NCBI RefSeq assembly: GCF_020360975.1
Contig: NW_025408670.1
Coordinates: 3,038,001 to 3,102,000 of the forward strand
Reading direction: 5' to 3'
Length of the DNA: 64,000 nucleotides
DNA from: Hirsutella rhossiliensis
Lineage: Eukaryota > Ascomycota > Sordariomycetes > Hypocreales > Ophiocordycipitaceae
Shown in pieces: positions 23,291 to 35,150 of the stretch. Each line of letters begins with the position of its first letter. The first letter of the stretch is position 1. Under the pieces are notes generated by a model, which made no database searches, was not told the origin of the DNA, and was given only the letters and a program-made list of their open reading frames with translations. A program made the position numbers and the translations under genes.

Positions 23291-23484
23291 TATAGGGTAG
23301 GTAGAGGGTTATACTATAAGTGCCTTTTATTATATTATAATAATAAGCTATATAGGATCTAACTATACGCTATACTTACCGCTATTAAATATACGTTTAT
23401 ATATATAGCTTACCTTACCCTATAACGCTATCGGCTAAGGTCTAGGCTAATACCTAGACTTATACTAAGGGTAAATACCCTTAT
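23291..23484 (-). repeat. Gypsy D 3' LTR
   Basis: 194 bp, TATAGGGTAGG to ACCCTTATA. An inverted repeat AAGGGTA-AA-TACCCTT sits at the right edge (23468-23483). The polypurine tract of D (minus strand aaaaagaggggcaggga) follows at about 23491-23507 and keeps an un-RIPed CAGG. Confidence 0.87.
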
Positions 23485-23519
23485 ATAAGGTCCCTGCCCC
23501 TCTTTTTATAAACGGTCCC

Positions 23520-24690
23520 TTATAATATTAATCTTATACCTTAGTATATAGCTAAGAGGTAAATAACTTATTAGCGCGCCCTTATTACTCTTTCCTCTTA
23601 ACTATACTATTATTATTAGTATTAGTAATAGTAGCTATAACTATAACTATAAGTCTCTTAGCGCCTAGCTATATACTACCGCCTATATATAAGCTAACCT
23701 ATACCCTTACTAGTTATTTAAATAATTTAATATATCCTCCCTTACCTTATCTTACTTCTTTACTAAGATCGACGACTTTATCGATCGCGCTCTTACCTTA
23801 CCCGCTACCCTACCTACTACCCCCGCTGCCTTAGTCGCGCCTACCGCCGCTCTACGCTACCTACTACCTAGCTTCTCGGCTATTAACTTTACTACCCGCG
23901 CCGCCGCCGCCCCTACTATACTCTCCGCTACCGGCCGCTACGATAATAATAACGATAACGATAACGATAATAAGTATAGGTCCTCGCCGCCTTCCTTTAT
24001 AAGCCCCTCCGCCCTTATTTTTATAAGTATTACTAACTCCTTATATTAGTATAAGTGCGCTATAGCCTAGGGCGCTACCTAAGGTTCCTCTTATATATAG
24101 TATACCTTATAGTCCCTCCCTTACGCTAATTAGGCTAGCTACCCTTAAGGCAGCTACTTCTTATACGCCTAAGCTAGCCGCGCTTATAAGGTTACGCCGC
24201 CTATCCTTACCTATACTACCGCGGCTTAGAGCGCTATAGAGCCGGGTAAGGACTAAAATAAGGCTAAGCGCGCCTTAACTACTACCGCCGCCGCCTACTA
24301 TAATTTATAGTTCCTTAAGCGCGCCGCCCTTATACTTAAGTATATAAGCTCCCTTTCCTATACTCCCTATAGCGCTAACTCTCTCTCTCTTAAGGGCACC
24401 GTCGCCGCCGCCCTAGCCGCCCCCGCTACCTCTACCGCCGCCGCTTTAACTACTACTAGCACCGCCGCCGCCGCCGCCGCCGTCCTTAATACTGCCGCCG
24501 TTACTATCCTTAATACCGCCGCCGTCGCCGCTTAGCTAGGTAGCTTAAAGGGCCGGATCTATGCCCTCGAGGCTAAGGCCGCGCCTTATACTAAGGAGGA
24601 GGATAAGGAGGAGGATAAGGAGGAGGATAAGGATAACCGTTTAATAGTTAAGACCCCGTTAAAGAAGAAGGCCTACTAAGCTTAGTCTAT
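23520..24690 (+). pseudogene. Gypsy D antisense coding relic: Ala-rich Cys-cluster protein
   Basis: Counterpart of 15570-16610 in H, opposite to D pol. In one frame: SYI-x-YTL, then the C-x2-C-x6-C cluster as Tyr codons at 24155, 24164 and 24185 (SYFLYA-x-ASRAYKVTPP). Next come KRALTTTAAAYYNL and FLKRAALIL, a long Ala run near 24440-24535, and a three-fold KEED repeat near 24590-24635 before a basic end. It aligns with the H protein without gaps across the Cys region. Conservation in two elements with different LTRs argues that it was a real gene. Function unknown. Confidence 0.62.
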
Positions 24691-24719
24691 TTACCCTTAA
24701 GCGCGCTTATAAGGGCTAA

Positions 24720-27700
24720 TATAATTTATTTATACTACCGTTAACCTAAGTACGCTTTACTTATTATCTATAGTCGCGGTATTTATAACGTATACTTATA
24801 GCTTATACTAGCGTAGCGACCGCCGCGGGCTTAGTGCCCCGCCGCTTCCTTAAGGGTAGGGCGTAGTCTCCCTTACGTTTTAAGGTACTAGCTACTTTAC
24901 CGCTAAGGGGGTAGCTTCTCTCGCTAGGCTATCGTTCTCCTTTACTAGCCTATAAAGGGCCTCGAACTTATCTAGTACTACCGCGCCCTTAAACTTAAAA
25001 GCTAGCTTTTATATTAGGTCTTAGTAGCTATACTACTTAATAAGGACTTTACGCCTCCTACTATAGCCTACGTTCTTTTAATAGGCTGCTTATAACTCTT
25101 TTACTAAGAACTCCTCCTCCCCCTTAATAAGGATAGTAGCTAGTTAAGGATCCGCTATCTCTTAGCTTAGTAAGGGGTTTATAATAGCGCGATAAAGGAG
25201 GTCGATATTAATTATACTATAGATATTAAAAGGCAGCCCTTCTAGCTCTATAGTCTATAGACTTAGTACCTTCTTTACTATATACTTAGCGTATAGCTAG
25301 TTAAGCTTCTTTTTTAGCCTTATTAACTTATAGTTATAGAGGTCTAGCTAAACCTTATCCCTTACCGCGAACCTATTTATAGGATCCCTTAACTTATTAG
25401 CCTACTACTCTTAGTCTTAAGCGGTAGATACTATTAAGGATTAGTAGAACTCTATAACTTATTATAGCTTCTATATAAAGGTAGACGCCCTACCTTCTAA
25501 GGAGCTAGCTAGGTAGCGCTTTATGCCTATATCTATAGTAATAGGCTACGCTAATAGCGGTTTAAACTTATATAACGCGAGGAAGGGGGATATATTAATA
25601 GAGGAGTTCGACTTACTATTAAGCGCTATCTAAGCTATAGGAAGCTACTTATCTTAGTCTACTTAGTTATAAGCTATTACCCCTTAAAGGTAAGCTTATA
25701 CTTTTTAGTTAAAGCGTTTAGGCCCCTTATTAGTCTATAAGTAATAGGCTATACTTAGTAACTAAGTAACTTAAAGTAGCTTATAAAGGTACTATTAAAA
25801 GCGGCCGGTTTAATTAGTGCCCTTATTACTAGTAATAGAGGCTAGCTACTAATAAAAGTAAGCGTAGTATTAAAGGAAGCGTTTAGTATAAGCCTTTACT
25901 TTTATAAATAGTATTAGCTTTAGTACTACCTCCTTACTTAAACGGTCCTTAATTACCTAGAGATTTTAGTTACCGCCCGCTATAAAAGGGAGGTCTATAA
26001 TAAAGTCTATCTATATATATATATATAGAAATAGTTAAGGACTAGTAGTAACTTTAATAGCCCCCTTTTAAGCGCTCGCTAAATCTTTAAGTAGCTATAG
26101 ATATTATAGTTATAGAAAAAACAGCGGATATATAGTACTATAAGCGGCTAGTAAAAGTCCTAGCTAATTACTACTAGTATGCCCTTATAGCTAGGATAGC
26201 CGATTATACTTAAGTTATAGATTATCTATATAATCCGCCCTCTTAACCTATCCCGCTCCTTAACTTTTAAGGGGGCCGCCCTAGCTATAGCCTTCGTCGT
26301 CGCTAGCGCGCCTAGGACCTATAGCCTACCCTTATAGTAAAGGTAGCTATAGGGGTCGATATAGTAGTCGCTTACTTAGACTTTTAACTTAAGGCCGCGG
26401 TTAAAGGAGCGCGCCCTTACCTCTATAGTATAGCGTATACTTATATATATACTATCCTATACTACTAGCTAGTCCTATAAGCGTTAGAGCTCCTTATCTT
26501 AAAAGATACGCTAAGGGACGTTAGGCGTACCCTTAAGGGGGGCCGGGACCCTAGCCGCTCCTAAGGGGTCGCCCTCTACCCTTAATAAAGTAGCGCTAAG
26601 GTAAGTCTAGAGCGCTTTATCTAGGATTATTTATATATCTCGCATATTAAGGTCTATAATAGTAGGCCGATCTTACTCCCTTTATAAGAGGGCGTTTAGG
26701 ACTATAGCCTCCTTACTTAGTCTATACTTAATATAAAACTAAAAGTATAAGAGATACTTTACCTAGCGCGCTTATTACTTTAAGAGATACTATTAGGTTA
26801 TAAAGTATTTAAGGTTCCTATAGTTTATAAGGATCTTAAAGCTCTTATAGCTATAGAGCTCTACCTACTACTACTTAAGGTAGCTAATAATCGCTAATAT
26901 CTCCTTATTATAGATTAAGTAGTTCCTTTTTACTATAGTAAGCTTATATAAGTAGAACGCTATAAGCCTCCTTTACCCTTTTACTTCTTAAGATAAGGTT
27001 CCCTTAAGTATATAGCCGCTATAGTTTACTTTTATAGTTAAGGGATTATTAAAGTCTTACTATAGTAGTACTAAAGCCTATAAGAATAAGTCCTTAAGGG
27101 CTTAAAACGCCTCTACTTATATAGGTCCTTAAGAGAAAGGGGCCCTATCCCTTATTAGCTTATTAAGCGGTAGTATAATCTATAAGAACCTCTTAATAAA
27201 AACTTAGTAGTAGTTAGTAAAGCTAAGGAAGCTTTATATACCTCGTTATAATATTAAGGTTACTTAGTCGCGGATAGCTTAGATCTTAGCTAGGTCTACT
27301 TATATACCTACGCCCGCGATAATAATAAAGCTAAGGTATTTAACGCGCTTAATATTAAATTTATATTTATCTAGGTCTAAGTATAAGCTATACTCCGCGA
27401 AGTAGTTTAGTACCTTTTATACCTTCTATATATAGTCTTTATAGCTCCCGCTTAAATAGATAAGAATATTATATATATATATAAACGTAAACTTATTAAG
27501 GAAACCCTTAAGTACCTAGTTAATATAACGTTAAAACATAGCTAGGGTACCTACTAAGTTAAAGGGGGTAACTATCTACTTAAATAAGCTATATCTTATA
27601 TAGAACGCTATATTTTACTCCTCCTTATATACTATTTATACCTTATAAAACGCTTAGATAATATTAAGCTTTATAAACTACTTTACCTTTACTAGGTTAT

Positions 27701-28160
27701 AAAGGGTCTCTCTTATAAGCGGAAGGGGGTATTAGTTTAGGCGTATAATTACGTTTAACGCTTAGTAGTTTACGTAAAAGTAAAGTCCCTCCCCTAGCTT
27801 TTATATAAATAGGACTAGAGCCGCTGCCTTAAAAGAGCTAGCCTTAATAAATCCCTTATTAAAGAGGTCTATAAGGGTCTTCTTTAATACTAATAGTTCC
27901 TCTTATAATATACTATATAGCGGCCTAAATAGCGGGGGAAGCTCCTTACTATTATCCCTTATATAAAGCGGTATTAAGTAGTCTATACCTAGCTTATAGG
28001 GGTTTAACTTATCGGCCTCGCTCTTTTAAAAGAGCGGTAGTAGATTATAGAACTATAGTAGGATAGCTTACTATAGCTCTTCTTTTAATATAGGGCGCTT
28101 TAGTTATAGCGCTTTCTTAATATCTACTAAGCTAACCGCGTAGATTAACGCTATAGCTAT
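24720..28160 (-). pseudogene. Gypsy D pol relic: RT, RNase H, integrase
   Basis: Read right to left. The RT runs from about 28160, with FTFIYIYNILIYL at about 27455-27490. The catalytic box is YIYN (27468-27479): the second Asp codon shows the RIP change, and the first has a GAT-to-TAT transversion that RIP does not explain. RNase H is at about 26600-26900, integrase at about 25250-26450, then a basic tail. The frame is cut at 28165 by Gypsy F and continues at 44302-44457. Confidence 0.82.
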
Positions 28161-28165
28161 AGCCG

Positions 28166-28422
28166 TATAAGAGCGCTACTAAGAGGTATAGGCTAATAAA
28201 GTACTTAGGTATATAGTACTAATATATTAGTAGGGTATTAGTAGGGAATCGTACCTACCCCGCTTATATATTATAGACCTCTTACTACTTTAACTAAAGA
28301 GAAAAAATCCCTTTTCTTATAAGCTTTAGTCTTATAATAAGGAGAATATAATATATATAGCGTAATACCTCTAGCTATCTCTACTACCTAACTAATCGTA
28401 CTATAATATATATTCCCTTATA
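28166..28422 (+). repeat. Gypsy F 5' LTR
   Basis: 257 bp, TATAAGAGCGC to TTCCCTTATA, equal in length to 44040-44296. Contains direct repeats of tattagtaggg near 28225-28245. Confidence 0.9.
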
Positions 28423-28559
28423 ATTTCTAAAGCTTTCCTTTTTAGTTACTTAGTAGAGATAGCTACTTAAAAAAGACTATATAACGGTCCTATAACGCGA
28501 TATAGTAGTTAACTAGTTAAGGCCTCTTTATTACGTATATTAAGTATCTACTTAATAGA

Positions 28560-29963
28560 TAAAGAACTAGAAGATATATCCTTAAAATAGACCCTTATTA
28601 TAGACGATATTCTAACTATATTAAAGATATCGCTACCTATAAGCGTAAGACTATCGACTTATAAAGAAAAGCTTACGGCCTTATAAGCGCGTATTAAGGA
28701 GCTAAAGGAGATAAAACGCCTATAAGACCGTATTATATAATTAAAGGAGGAAATTACTAAACGTACCGGCGCTATCGCTATCTATTTAGGAAAGCGTTAA
28801 TAGTCCTATTCCCTTAAATCGGATAGTAGTCGCGGTAGTAAGGTTAAGATTAAAAACATCGCTTAATTATCTTAACCTACTAATATATAGAAATATCTAG
28901 ACTAAACTTACGATCTAAAGGACGCCTTTAAGGCAGCGCTTAAACGCTTTTATCGCGACGAAATAAAGATCCTCTATATAGTAGATTATATATATAGCGA
29001 CTATAAAGTAAGATAGCGCCGATACCTTAAAGAATAAACGCTAATTAACTAAACTAAATATAATATAGATTAGGTATACTTTAAGGAATAGATACTTATC
29101 TTAATTAAGGATACTATAAATAAGGAGATACTATTAGCGATATAATTAAAGGAGGCTCGCTAACGAGAAGGCTAGTCCCTCCTAGAGTTTAGCTTATACC
29201 TTAACTCCTTAGAGAGGTATTTCGAACGCCTATTAAAAAAGGTGCGTGCTCTTATATTTTTTACTAAGCTAGAGCTATAACTTTAAGACTAAATTAACCT
29301 TTATTTAAAACCTATTTATACCTATTAATAGGAAGAGCTTATATAAGTCGCCTAACGATATTAAGATACTACTACTAATAAGAGGCGACGTACTAATACT
29401 ACTTTTACCCTTAAAAGAACTAGGAATAAAAGTAGTGCTATACCCTAAGGCGGTATATATAAGGGAAGGAATTAAAGAAGCTAATAAGCTAGGCCGAATC
29501 GTTAAGGAAATACTATTAATTCGACTAATAACTAGTAAGCTAGCGATATACCTACTAGGGGCCGAACTAAGGGACGTTATTAAGGAAGAGGATCTTTTAC
29601 TTAATTAGGAATTATATATTTTTAATATAATAAGCTAGGATACCTATCTATAGAATATATTAATTCTTTAAAGGTAGAAACCCTAGTAAAGACTCTTAGA
29701 CTTAATACTATAAAATAAGGAAAAGGTAAGATATTAAGGTAAACGCCTCTCTCTTAGTAAACTTAATACTTATAAGATAGTTACTTAAAACTCCTATAAC
29801 GATATTAAGGCGAAACCCTATTAAAGTCCCTATATACTTAGATACTTATAGTACTATTAACCTCGTAAATATATACTTTACTTAATAGTAGGGATTACTA
29901 TAAGTAGCGCTATTATACCCTAAGTTATTAGGGCTTAGTAATAGTAAGGTAAGGGAGTATAGA
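28560..29963 (+). pseudogene. Gypsy F gag relic
   Basis: Capsid-type reading frame. A coiled-coil-like N-terminus (LKEEITKR near 28740) leads to a core containing YRDEIKILYIVDYI (about 28950-29000) and SLLEFSLYLNSLERYF (about 29175-29220). A zinc knuckle follows at 29617-29658, where YF-x-YNKLGYLSIEY stands for C-x2-C-x4-H-x4-C with TGC and CAC codons turned to TAC/TAT. The frame is cut at 29964 by Gypsy C. 28423-28560 is an uncoded leader. Confidence 0.72.
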
Positions 29964-30464
29964 TATAACGACCGGTATTATTCTTAAGGGATAAACCTAT
30001 CGAGGGGTTTATATTAGTAGATATAATAGGGCGTGGTCTAAGCAATAATAAGTATATTACGTTAGTAATAAGTCGGAGGTCGTAGACCGTAGACTATAAC
30101 TAGGTAATTAGAATTAGAGATAGAATCGTAATAAAGATCTATATTAAAAGCTAAAGAGCTATCTATCTAAAGGAGTAAAAGTAGGTAGCTATATATACCT
30201 ATAACCCCCTTACTATAACGATATTACCTATCGTATTTAGCCCGTTTAGTTTACTTAGTACTAATCTAGCTAATCTAACTAATTAAACTAATCGGTGCTT
30301 AGTTTACTTAGTATCGATCGTCCGATCTAACTAATCTAACTAATCCGTTATATAACCTTTATATTAACGGTTCTTTTATAGTCCGTAGCGCCTAGCACCC
30401 TATACTTTAACTATACGGCCTATATTTTAACCGTCTTCCCCTTACGGTTAGCTAGCTTATAATA
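29964..30464 (-). repeat. Gypsy C 3' LTR
   Basis: 501 bp. The left 230 bp are the reverse complement of the end of the A and B LTRs, including the inverted repeat ATAAACC / GGTTTAT (29991-29997 / 30006-30012). The right half is unlike A or B and carries repeated ctaatctaacta units near 30270-30345. The polypurine tract (minus strand) is at about 30469-30481. Confidence 0.9.
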
Positions 30465-30569
30465 TTATTCTCTCCTCCCTTATAATCCTTATCCTAAGGA
30501 TTATAAGTAGTATAGTACGTCGTCCTTAAGTATTAGTTCGTTCTTTCCTTCTTTATATTTTTTTCTATT

Positions 30570-31170
30570 ATAGCTAACTATATTTAGTTCTTATATCTCT
30601 AAATTATTCCGTTCTTCTACTTAACGCTATAGGGATATAGTATCTTAAATCGAAAAAATCGGTATTTAGTTATTCGAAATAGGTCGGTATTCGCCTTACT
30701 AAGAGAGTAGCTTATTATATTTCGTCCTAAAAGGATATTCGAAATGCTTATCTTATATAAAAAAAGGCATTCGTTATTACGATAGAAATTTTTCGATAGC
30801 GGAGTTCGATAGCCTTAAGGTTTAGAAGAATCGTCTTTAGGTTAATGCCTAATCTAAGCACTAAGAGGTCGGTCGGCTCGCGGCTATAGCGGCCGCCGCG
30901 TATACCGCTCTTACGAGGGCGTAGTAGGAAGAGATCGATATCTCTTCTTAAATCGATCGATACTCCGAGGCGTAGTTACGTATATTATGCTAAGAGCTTT
31001 ATACGTTAAACGAGTTAGACTTATCGTCGACCCCTAAAATAGCGGTTCCGGATAACGCTTTTCTATAGTCGGAACTAGACTTATAGCTATAGTCTAACGG
31101 CGTTACTACTAGCGTTACTAATAGAACTATCGGAGCAAAGAACTATAGTAGGTTAAGTGCTTAAGTAGTT
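30570..31170 (+). pseudogene. Gypsy C antisense coding relic
   Basis: Opposite to C pol, between chromodomain and 3' LTR. One frame read through Gln stops is coherent for about 190 codons: IEKIGI, then SSLLYFVLKGYSKCLSYI (about 30710-30765), YYDRNFSIAEFDSL, EVGRLAAIAAAAYTALTRA (about 30865-30925), EEIDISS, and ELYTLNELDLSS near 31000. The AL-x-R ... L-x-ELD pattern resembles the antisense relics of A and B, but homology by eye is weak. The protein looks mostly helical and I recognise no named family. It keeps an ATG and a TGC, unlike most of the window. Confidence 0.52.
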
Positions 31171-31174
31171 CCTA

Positions 31175-32036
31175 GGTATTCTCTTCTAGTCTATATCCTT
31201 TCTATTTAATAAGGTATTCTTATTACTAACCTTATTTTCTTATATCTAGTATTTATTCGGCTTTATATTCCTAATCGTTATTAACTTCGATTTTATCCTA
31301 TAGTTTAGCGTCTCGTAGTACTAGTTCTAATAACGAGATATAAAATATTAGGTATATCCGTATTATTATTAGTAGCGAAAGTTTATAGTTAACTTTTAAA
31401 ATAGTTTTCTTAACTTTAAACGGTCTATATTTCTTAAAATCTAATTTATTACTTAGTTATTTTATTTTAATATTTCGTCGTATAAGGTAGACTATATCTC
31501 CCTCTTAAAAGATTAGTCCTTATAATCTTTTCTAATTATAGTAAGTAGATATTCGTTCTCTAACGAATTAAAGTTCTTATTATATTTCTTTATATAATTT
31601 TTATAGCTAATCTACTTATAGTATCGCTTGTTTTACTTATAGTCCTTATCGAGTAACCTTAAATACTTCTAGGTTATATCTATAATTAGTATATACTAGT
31701 AAGAGCTTAGTTATTTCTATAACTAAGCTATTATAAGCTAGTTACGCTATTAGTAGCTATTTAACTTAATCGTTTTATTCGTAGCTAATATAGTATTATA
31801 AATATTATTTAAGCGTTTAGTTAAGTCGTTCTATTTATCTATTTATTTATAGGTAATAAGCTATACTAAGCTTATATTTTATCCCTAATTATACTATAAG
31901 AGCTTACTAAAACTTAAGCTATAAATATACTTCCTTTATTAAAGATAATCTTATTTAGTAGTCTATAATTACTAATAATTATTTATAGGAATATATATAC
32001 TAGCTCTTTTATATTACTTATATCTTTATATAGTAA
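31175..32036 (-). pseudogene. Gypsy C pol relic, part 2: integrase end and chromodomain
   Basis: Continues from 32523 after the solo LTR. It holds the rest of the integrase core and, at about 31175-31275, a chromodomain (EYKAE-x-ILDIRK, EYLIK, KGYRLEENT). The match to A and B over the interrupted site shows that only the 486-bp insert and one 5-bp duplication were added. Confidence 0.85.
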
Positions 32037-32522
32037 TGTCGCGAAGCGTGGCCTGATTTCGCAGTTCTCGGAGATATCCCTTAGCAAGAGGGACCAAGGA
32101 AGCTAAAAAACACCCGGTGTGGAAGAAGGAAGAAGGAGCTAAAAAGAGGTGTAGAAAGGAGGGTGGGGGCATAAGGGGAAGCAGAAGTGGCGATGGCTTC
32201 CTATAGAGGTAGCGAGAGATAAGACGGATATGCCGGCAACGGCTAGAAAGGAGGGGAAAAACCGGCAAAAAGCTCGGTAGTCGAAAGGACATTAGTAGCT
32301 TCTTTAAGCAGGATCTTCTTTGTTAATTAAGATGCTAGAAGGGTATAAAGAGGGGCGTTAGATAGAGGAAAGAAGGACAATCAAGGCAATATAACAATCA
32401 CTCCCCTACCTTTATTGCTGCCCCTATAAGAATCAAATCCCTCTGCCCTGCCTATCCGACCCCTTACTTCTAATTTCACCTTCGTGTATTTTTATGCACT
32501 TCTCGTATCTCTCTTCGCGAGA
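32037..32522 (+). mobile_element. Un-RIPed 486-bp insertion, probable young solo LTR
   Basis: The only long stretch with normal CA and TG content. It starts TGTCGCGAAG and ends CTTCGCGAGA; the ends are an inverted pair (TGTCGCGA / TCGCGAGA, one mismatch). It is flanked by an exact 5-bp duplication agtaa (32032-32036 and 32523-32527), and Gypsy A shows the empty site. A TATA box (tataaag, 32344-32350) lies about 305 bp in, as expected of an LTR promoter. A solo LTR fits best (TG start, 5-bp duplication, TATA); a short inverted-repeat element (MITE) is the alternative. It matches no other LTR in the window. It has no convincing gene: an 88-codon minus-strand frame (32026-32292) runs across the left junction and is Pro/Leu-rich. 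Confidence 0.68.
32344..32350 (+). promoter_or_regulatory. TATA box in the probable solo LTR
   Basis: tataaag in a GA-rich context, followed about 30-50 bp downstream by caatcaaggcaatataac and cactcc, a plausible transcription start region. Not RIP-mutated. Confidence 0.45.
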
Positions 32523-35150
32523 AGTAAAGAGTATCTATACTTTATTAATCTATTAGTAATAATAAATATACTATTGTACTTAACGTTAGTTATAGGTTCT
32601 TTTAACGGTAGTAGCTTTATAATATAGTCGAAAGCTATTAAATCCTATAGTTTCCTTAGTACTAGTAGCGGTTATAATTCTCTATATAGTTTATATTATT
32701 TAGCTTTACTTCGTATATAAAGCTTATATTTTTTAATAACTTATTATATTACTTCTTTAAGCTATAGGAAGTTATATTATCGTTTAATACGTTTTATTAT
32801 TCTTTAGATTCCTTAGTATCTATATATTAGATATTTATATATATCTTATATAACTTTATCTTATAATTCTAGTAGTATCTAGATTTTATTTTTATATATT
32901 AGAACTTCTAAATATTTTATATTATATCCGTTTAATACTTTATATTCTTTTATCTATTTTAGGATCTTTTAATATATTAAGTTATTAGGTTATACTTTAA
33001 ATATTATATTTAGCTATCGTTACTAGTAGTTCTTATTTTCGTTAATTTCTAAGAGCTATCCTTTTACTATAGGTACTCTTATATCGTAGTTACTTTATCG
33101 ACTAAGAGTATTAGCTTAACCGTTTTCTATTCCTTTTCTATAGATTATTTCGTAGTCGAATTCTAATAAGTATTCGGCCTATTAAATCTATCGTCCGTTT
33201 AACTATTATATTATTATAAAGTATAAGATATTCTTATAATCTATATAGACCTTAACTTTATACTTACTTCTAAGAAGGTAGTATCGAAATTCTTTAAAAG
33301 CTTAAATAATTATAAGGAATTCTTTATCGTAGATAAGGTAATTAAGTTCTACGCTATATAGCTTTTTCGAGTAAAATATAATTAGTTATAGTCTTCCTTT
33401 ATTATCCTTTTATCCGATTTATACTCCTAGAGTAAAGTCTAATATATCGGTTTTAAGTTCGATTTATTATTCTAGATTAAAGGTAGTTAAGACTAGTTCT
33501 TATATAATTATAGTCTTAATATAATCGAAAGCTTTATTAGCTTTATCGTCCTATATAAATTCCTTTTCCTTCTTCGTTAAGTTATATAGTAGTACTATAA
33601 TCTTTCCGAAATCTTTAATAAATCGTTAGTAGTAATTTATAAATCCTAGGAAACTTTATACGTCCTTAACGTTCTTTAGCGTTAGCTATTCTTTAACTAA
33701 GTTAATCTTATCTTATTATATTTATATCTCTCTTAGTAAGATTATATATCTAGGAAGTCTACTTCTATATATAGAACTTACTTTTCTTTAGTTTAACTAA
33801 TAACTTTATATTCTAAAGTACGCGGAGTACCTTATAGACGTATTCCTTATATTCTTCTAAGGTATCTAAGAAGATTAGGATATTATCTAGGTATACTATT
33901 ATAAAGATATCTAAGTATTTATATAGGATATTATTAATTATCTATTAAAAGGTAGCTAGTATATTTATAAGTCTAAATAGTATTACTAGATATTTAAATA
34001 GTCTAAATTTCGTTCTAAATGCTATTATCTATTTATATCCCTTTTTTATATATATTAAGTTATAGGCGCCTTTAAGGTCGAGGGCTATAAACTATTTTTT
34101 ACTATATAGTCGATCTTATAGTTCCGATATAAGCGGTAATAGTATTCGGTCTTTTATTATAATATCGTTTAAGCGTCTATAGTCGATAATTAGTTATAGC
34201 TTACTGTTTTTCTTTAAAATAAATATAACTAGATAGCTTGCTTTAGATATTAACGTTTATATATATCCCTTTTATAGATTTTCGTTAAGGTAGTTACGTA
34301 GCGTTTATAGTTACTTTTCGTTTAAGTTATAGATCTTATAAAACGTTAGCGTTATTCTATCCTTAAGATAAATTTTATAGTCCTATTAACTATATTTAAG
34401 TAACCCTATCTTAAGTTCTTCCTTAAAGAGTTTATTATATTTTTAGTATTCCTAGGGGATATTCTTTATTTTATTTTATAGCCTTTATTCTTTCTTTTAA
34501 GAGCTAGTTTCTCTTAACTTAAGCTCTTTATTAATTTATTTAAGGTCTTTCCTTAAAGTAGTAATAACTCTTTAGATCTTTATATTATATCCTTTATTTT
34601 ATTTATATCGGATACTAGGTTATATAGCTATATTAGTTAGTATATAGGTCTTATTAGTCGATTTTATATCCGCTAGTTTAGTTACTATTTTCGTTTATAT
34701 CGCTAAAGCCTATAATAATTTACTTAAACGGTTATCCCTTTTATTTTATTTAGTAGCTAAATTATTATAAAATTTTATTTTCTTTTAAATCTACTAGTCT
34801 TAGAAACTTATATCTTTATTTTAACGTAGCTAGCTAGTTTTCTAGTTAATTAGTAGGTTGCTTTCCTATAGCTATAGAAGTCCTAATATAAGGTTATATT
34901 CTTTAATATCTATAATATCGAAGTTAACTCGTTCGTCGTAGCCCTAGATATTAATATCGAGGTAATTAATCTCTATATTAATAATTCTATTATTATAGTT
35001 AAAGGCCTCTCCTTTAATATTTATAAGTTTATATAGATCTATCTTATATCTCTATATAAGTCGGTAACGATTAACGACTTTAAGTAAAACGTAATTACTT
35101 ATCGCGCTATAGTCTAAAAGTATATGCGTATAATATCCCGCGATTTAAAT
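32523..35150 (-). pseudogene. Gypsy C pol relic, part 1: protease, RT, RNase H, integrase
   Basis: Read right to left: protease LLDYSAISNYV at about 35085-35120 (D-[CS]-G/S-A-T-S-N-Y class, GAC intact at 35112-35114), a linker, RT with YLDN at 33882-33893, RNase H at about 33100-33450, and the integrase zinc region and core to the solo LTR insertion at 32523. The sequence closely follows A and B. Dead by RIP. Confidence 0.86.

Noticed and set aside
32026..32292. 88-codon open frame on the minus strand at the un-RIPed island
   Set aside because: It crosses the left insertion junction into RIPed Gypsy C, so it cannot be an ancestral gene; Pro/Leu-rich composition with no motif.
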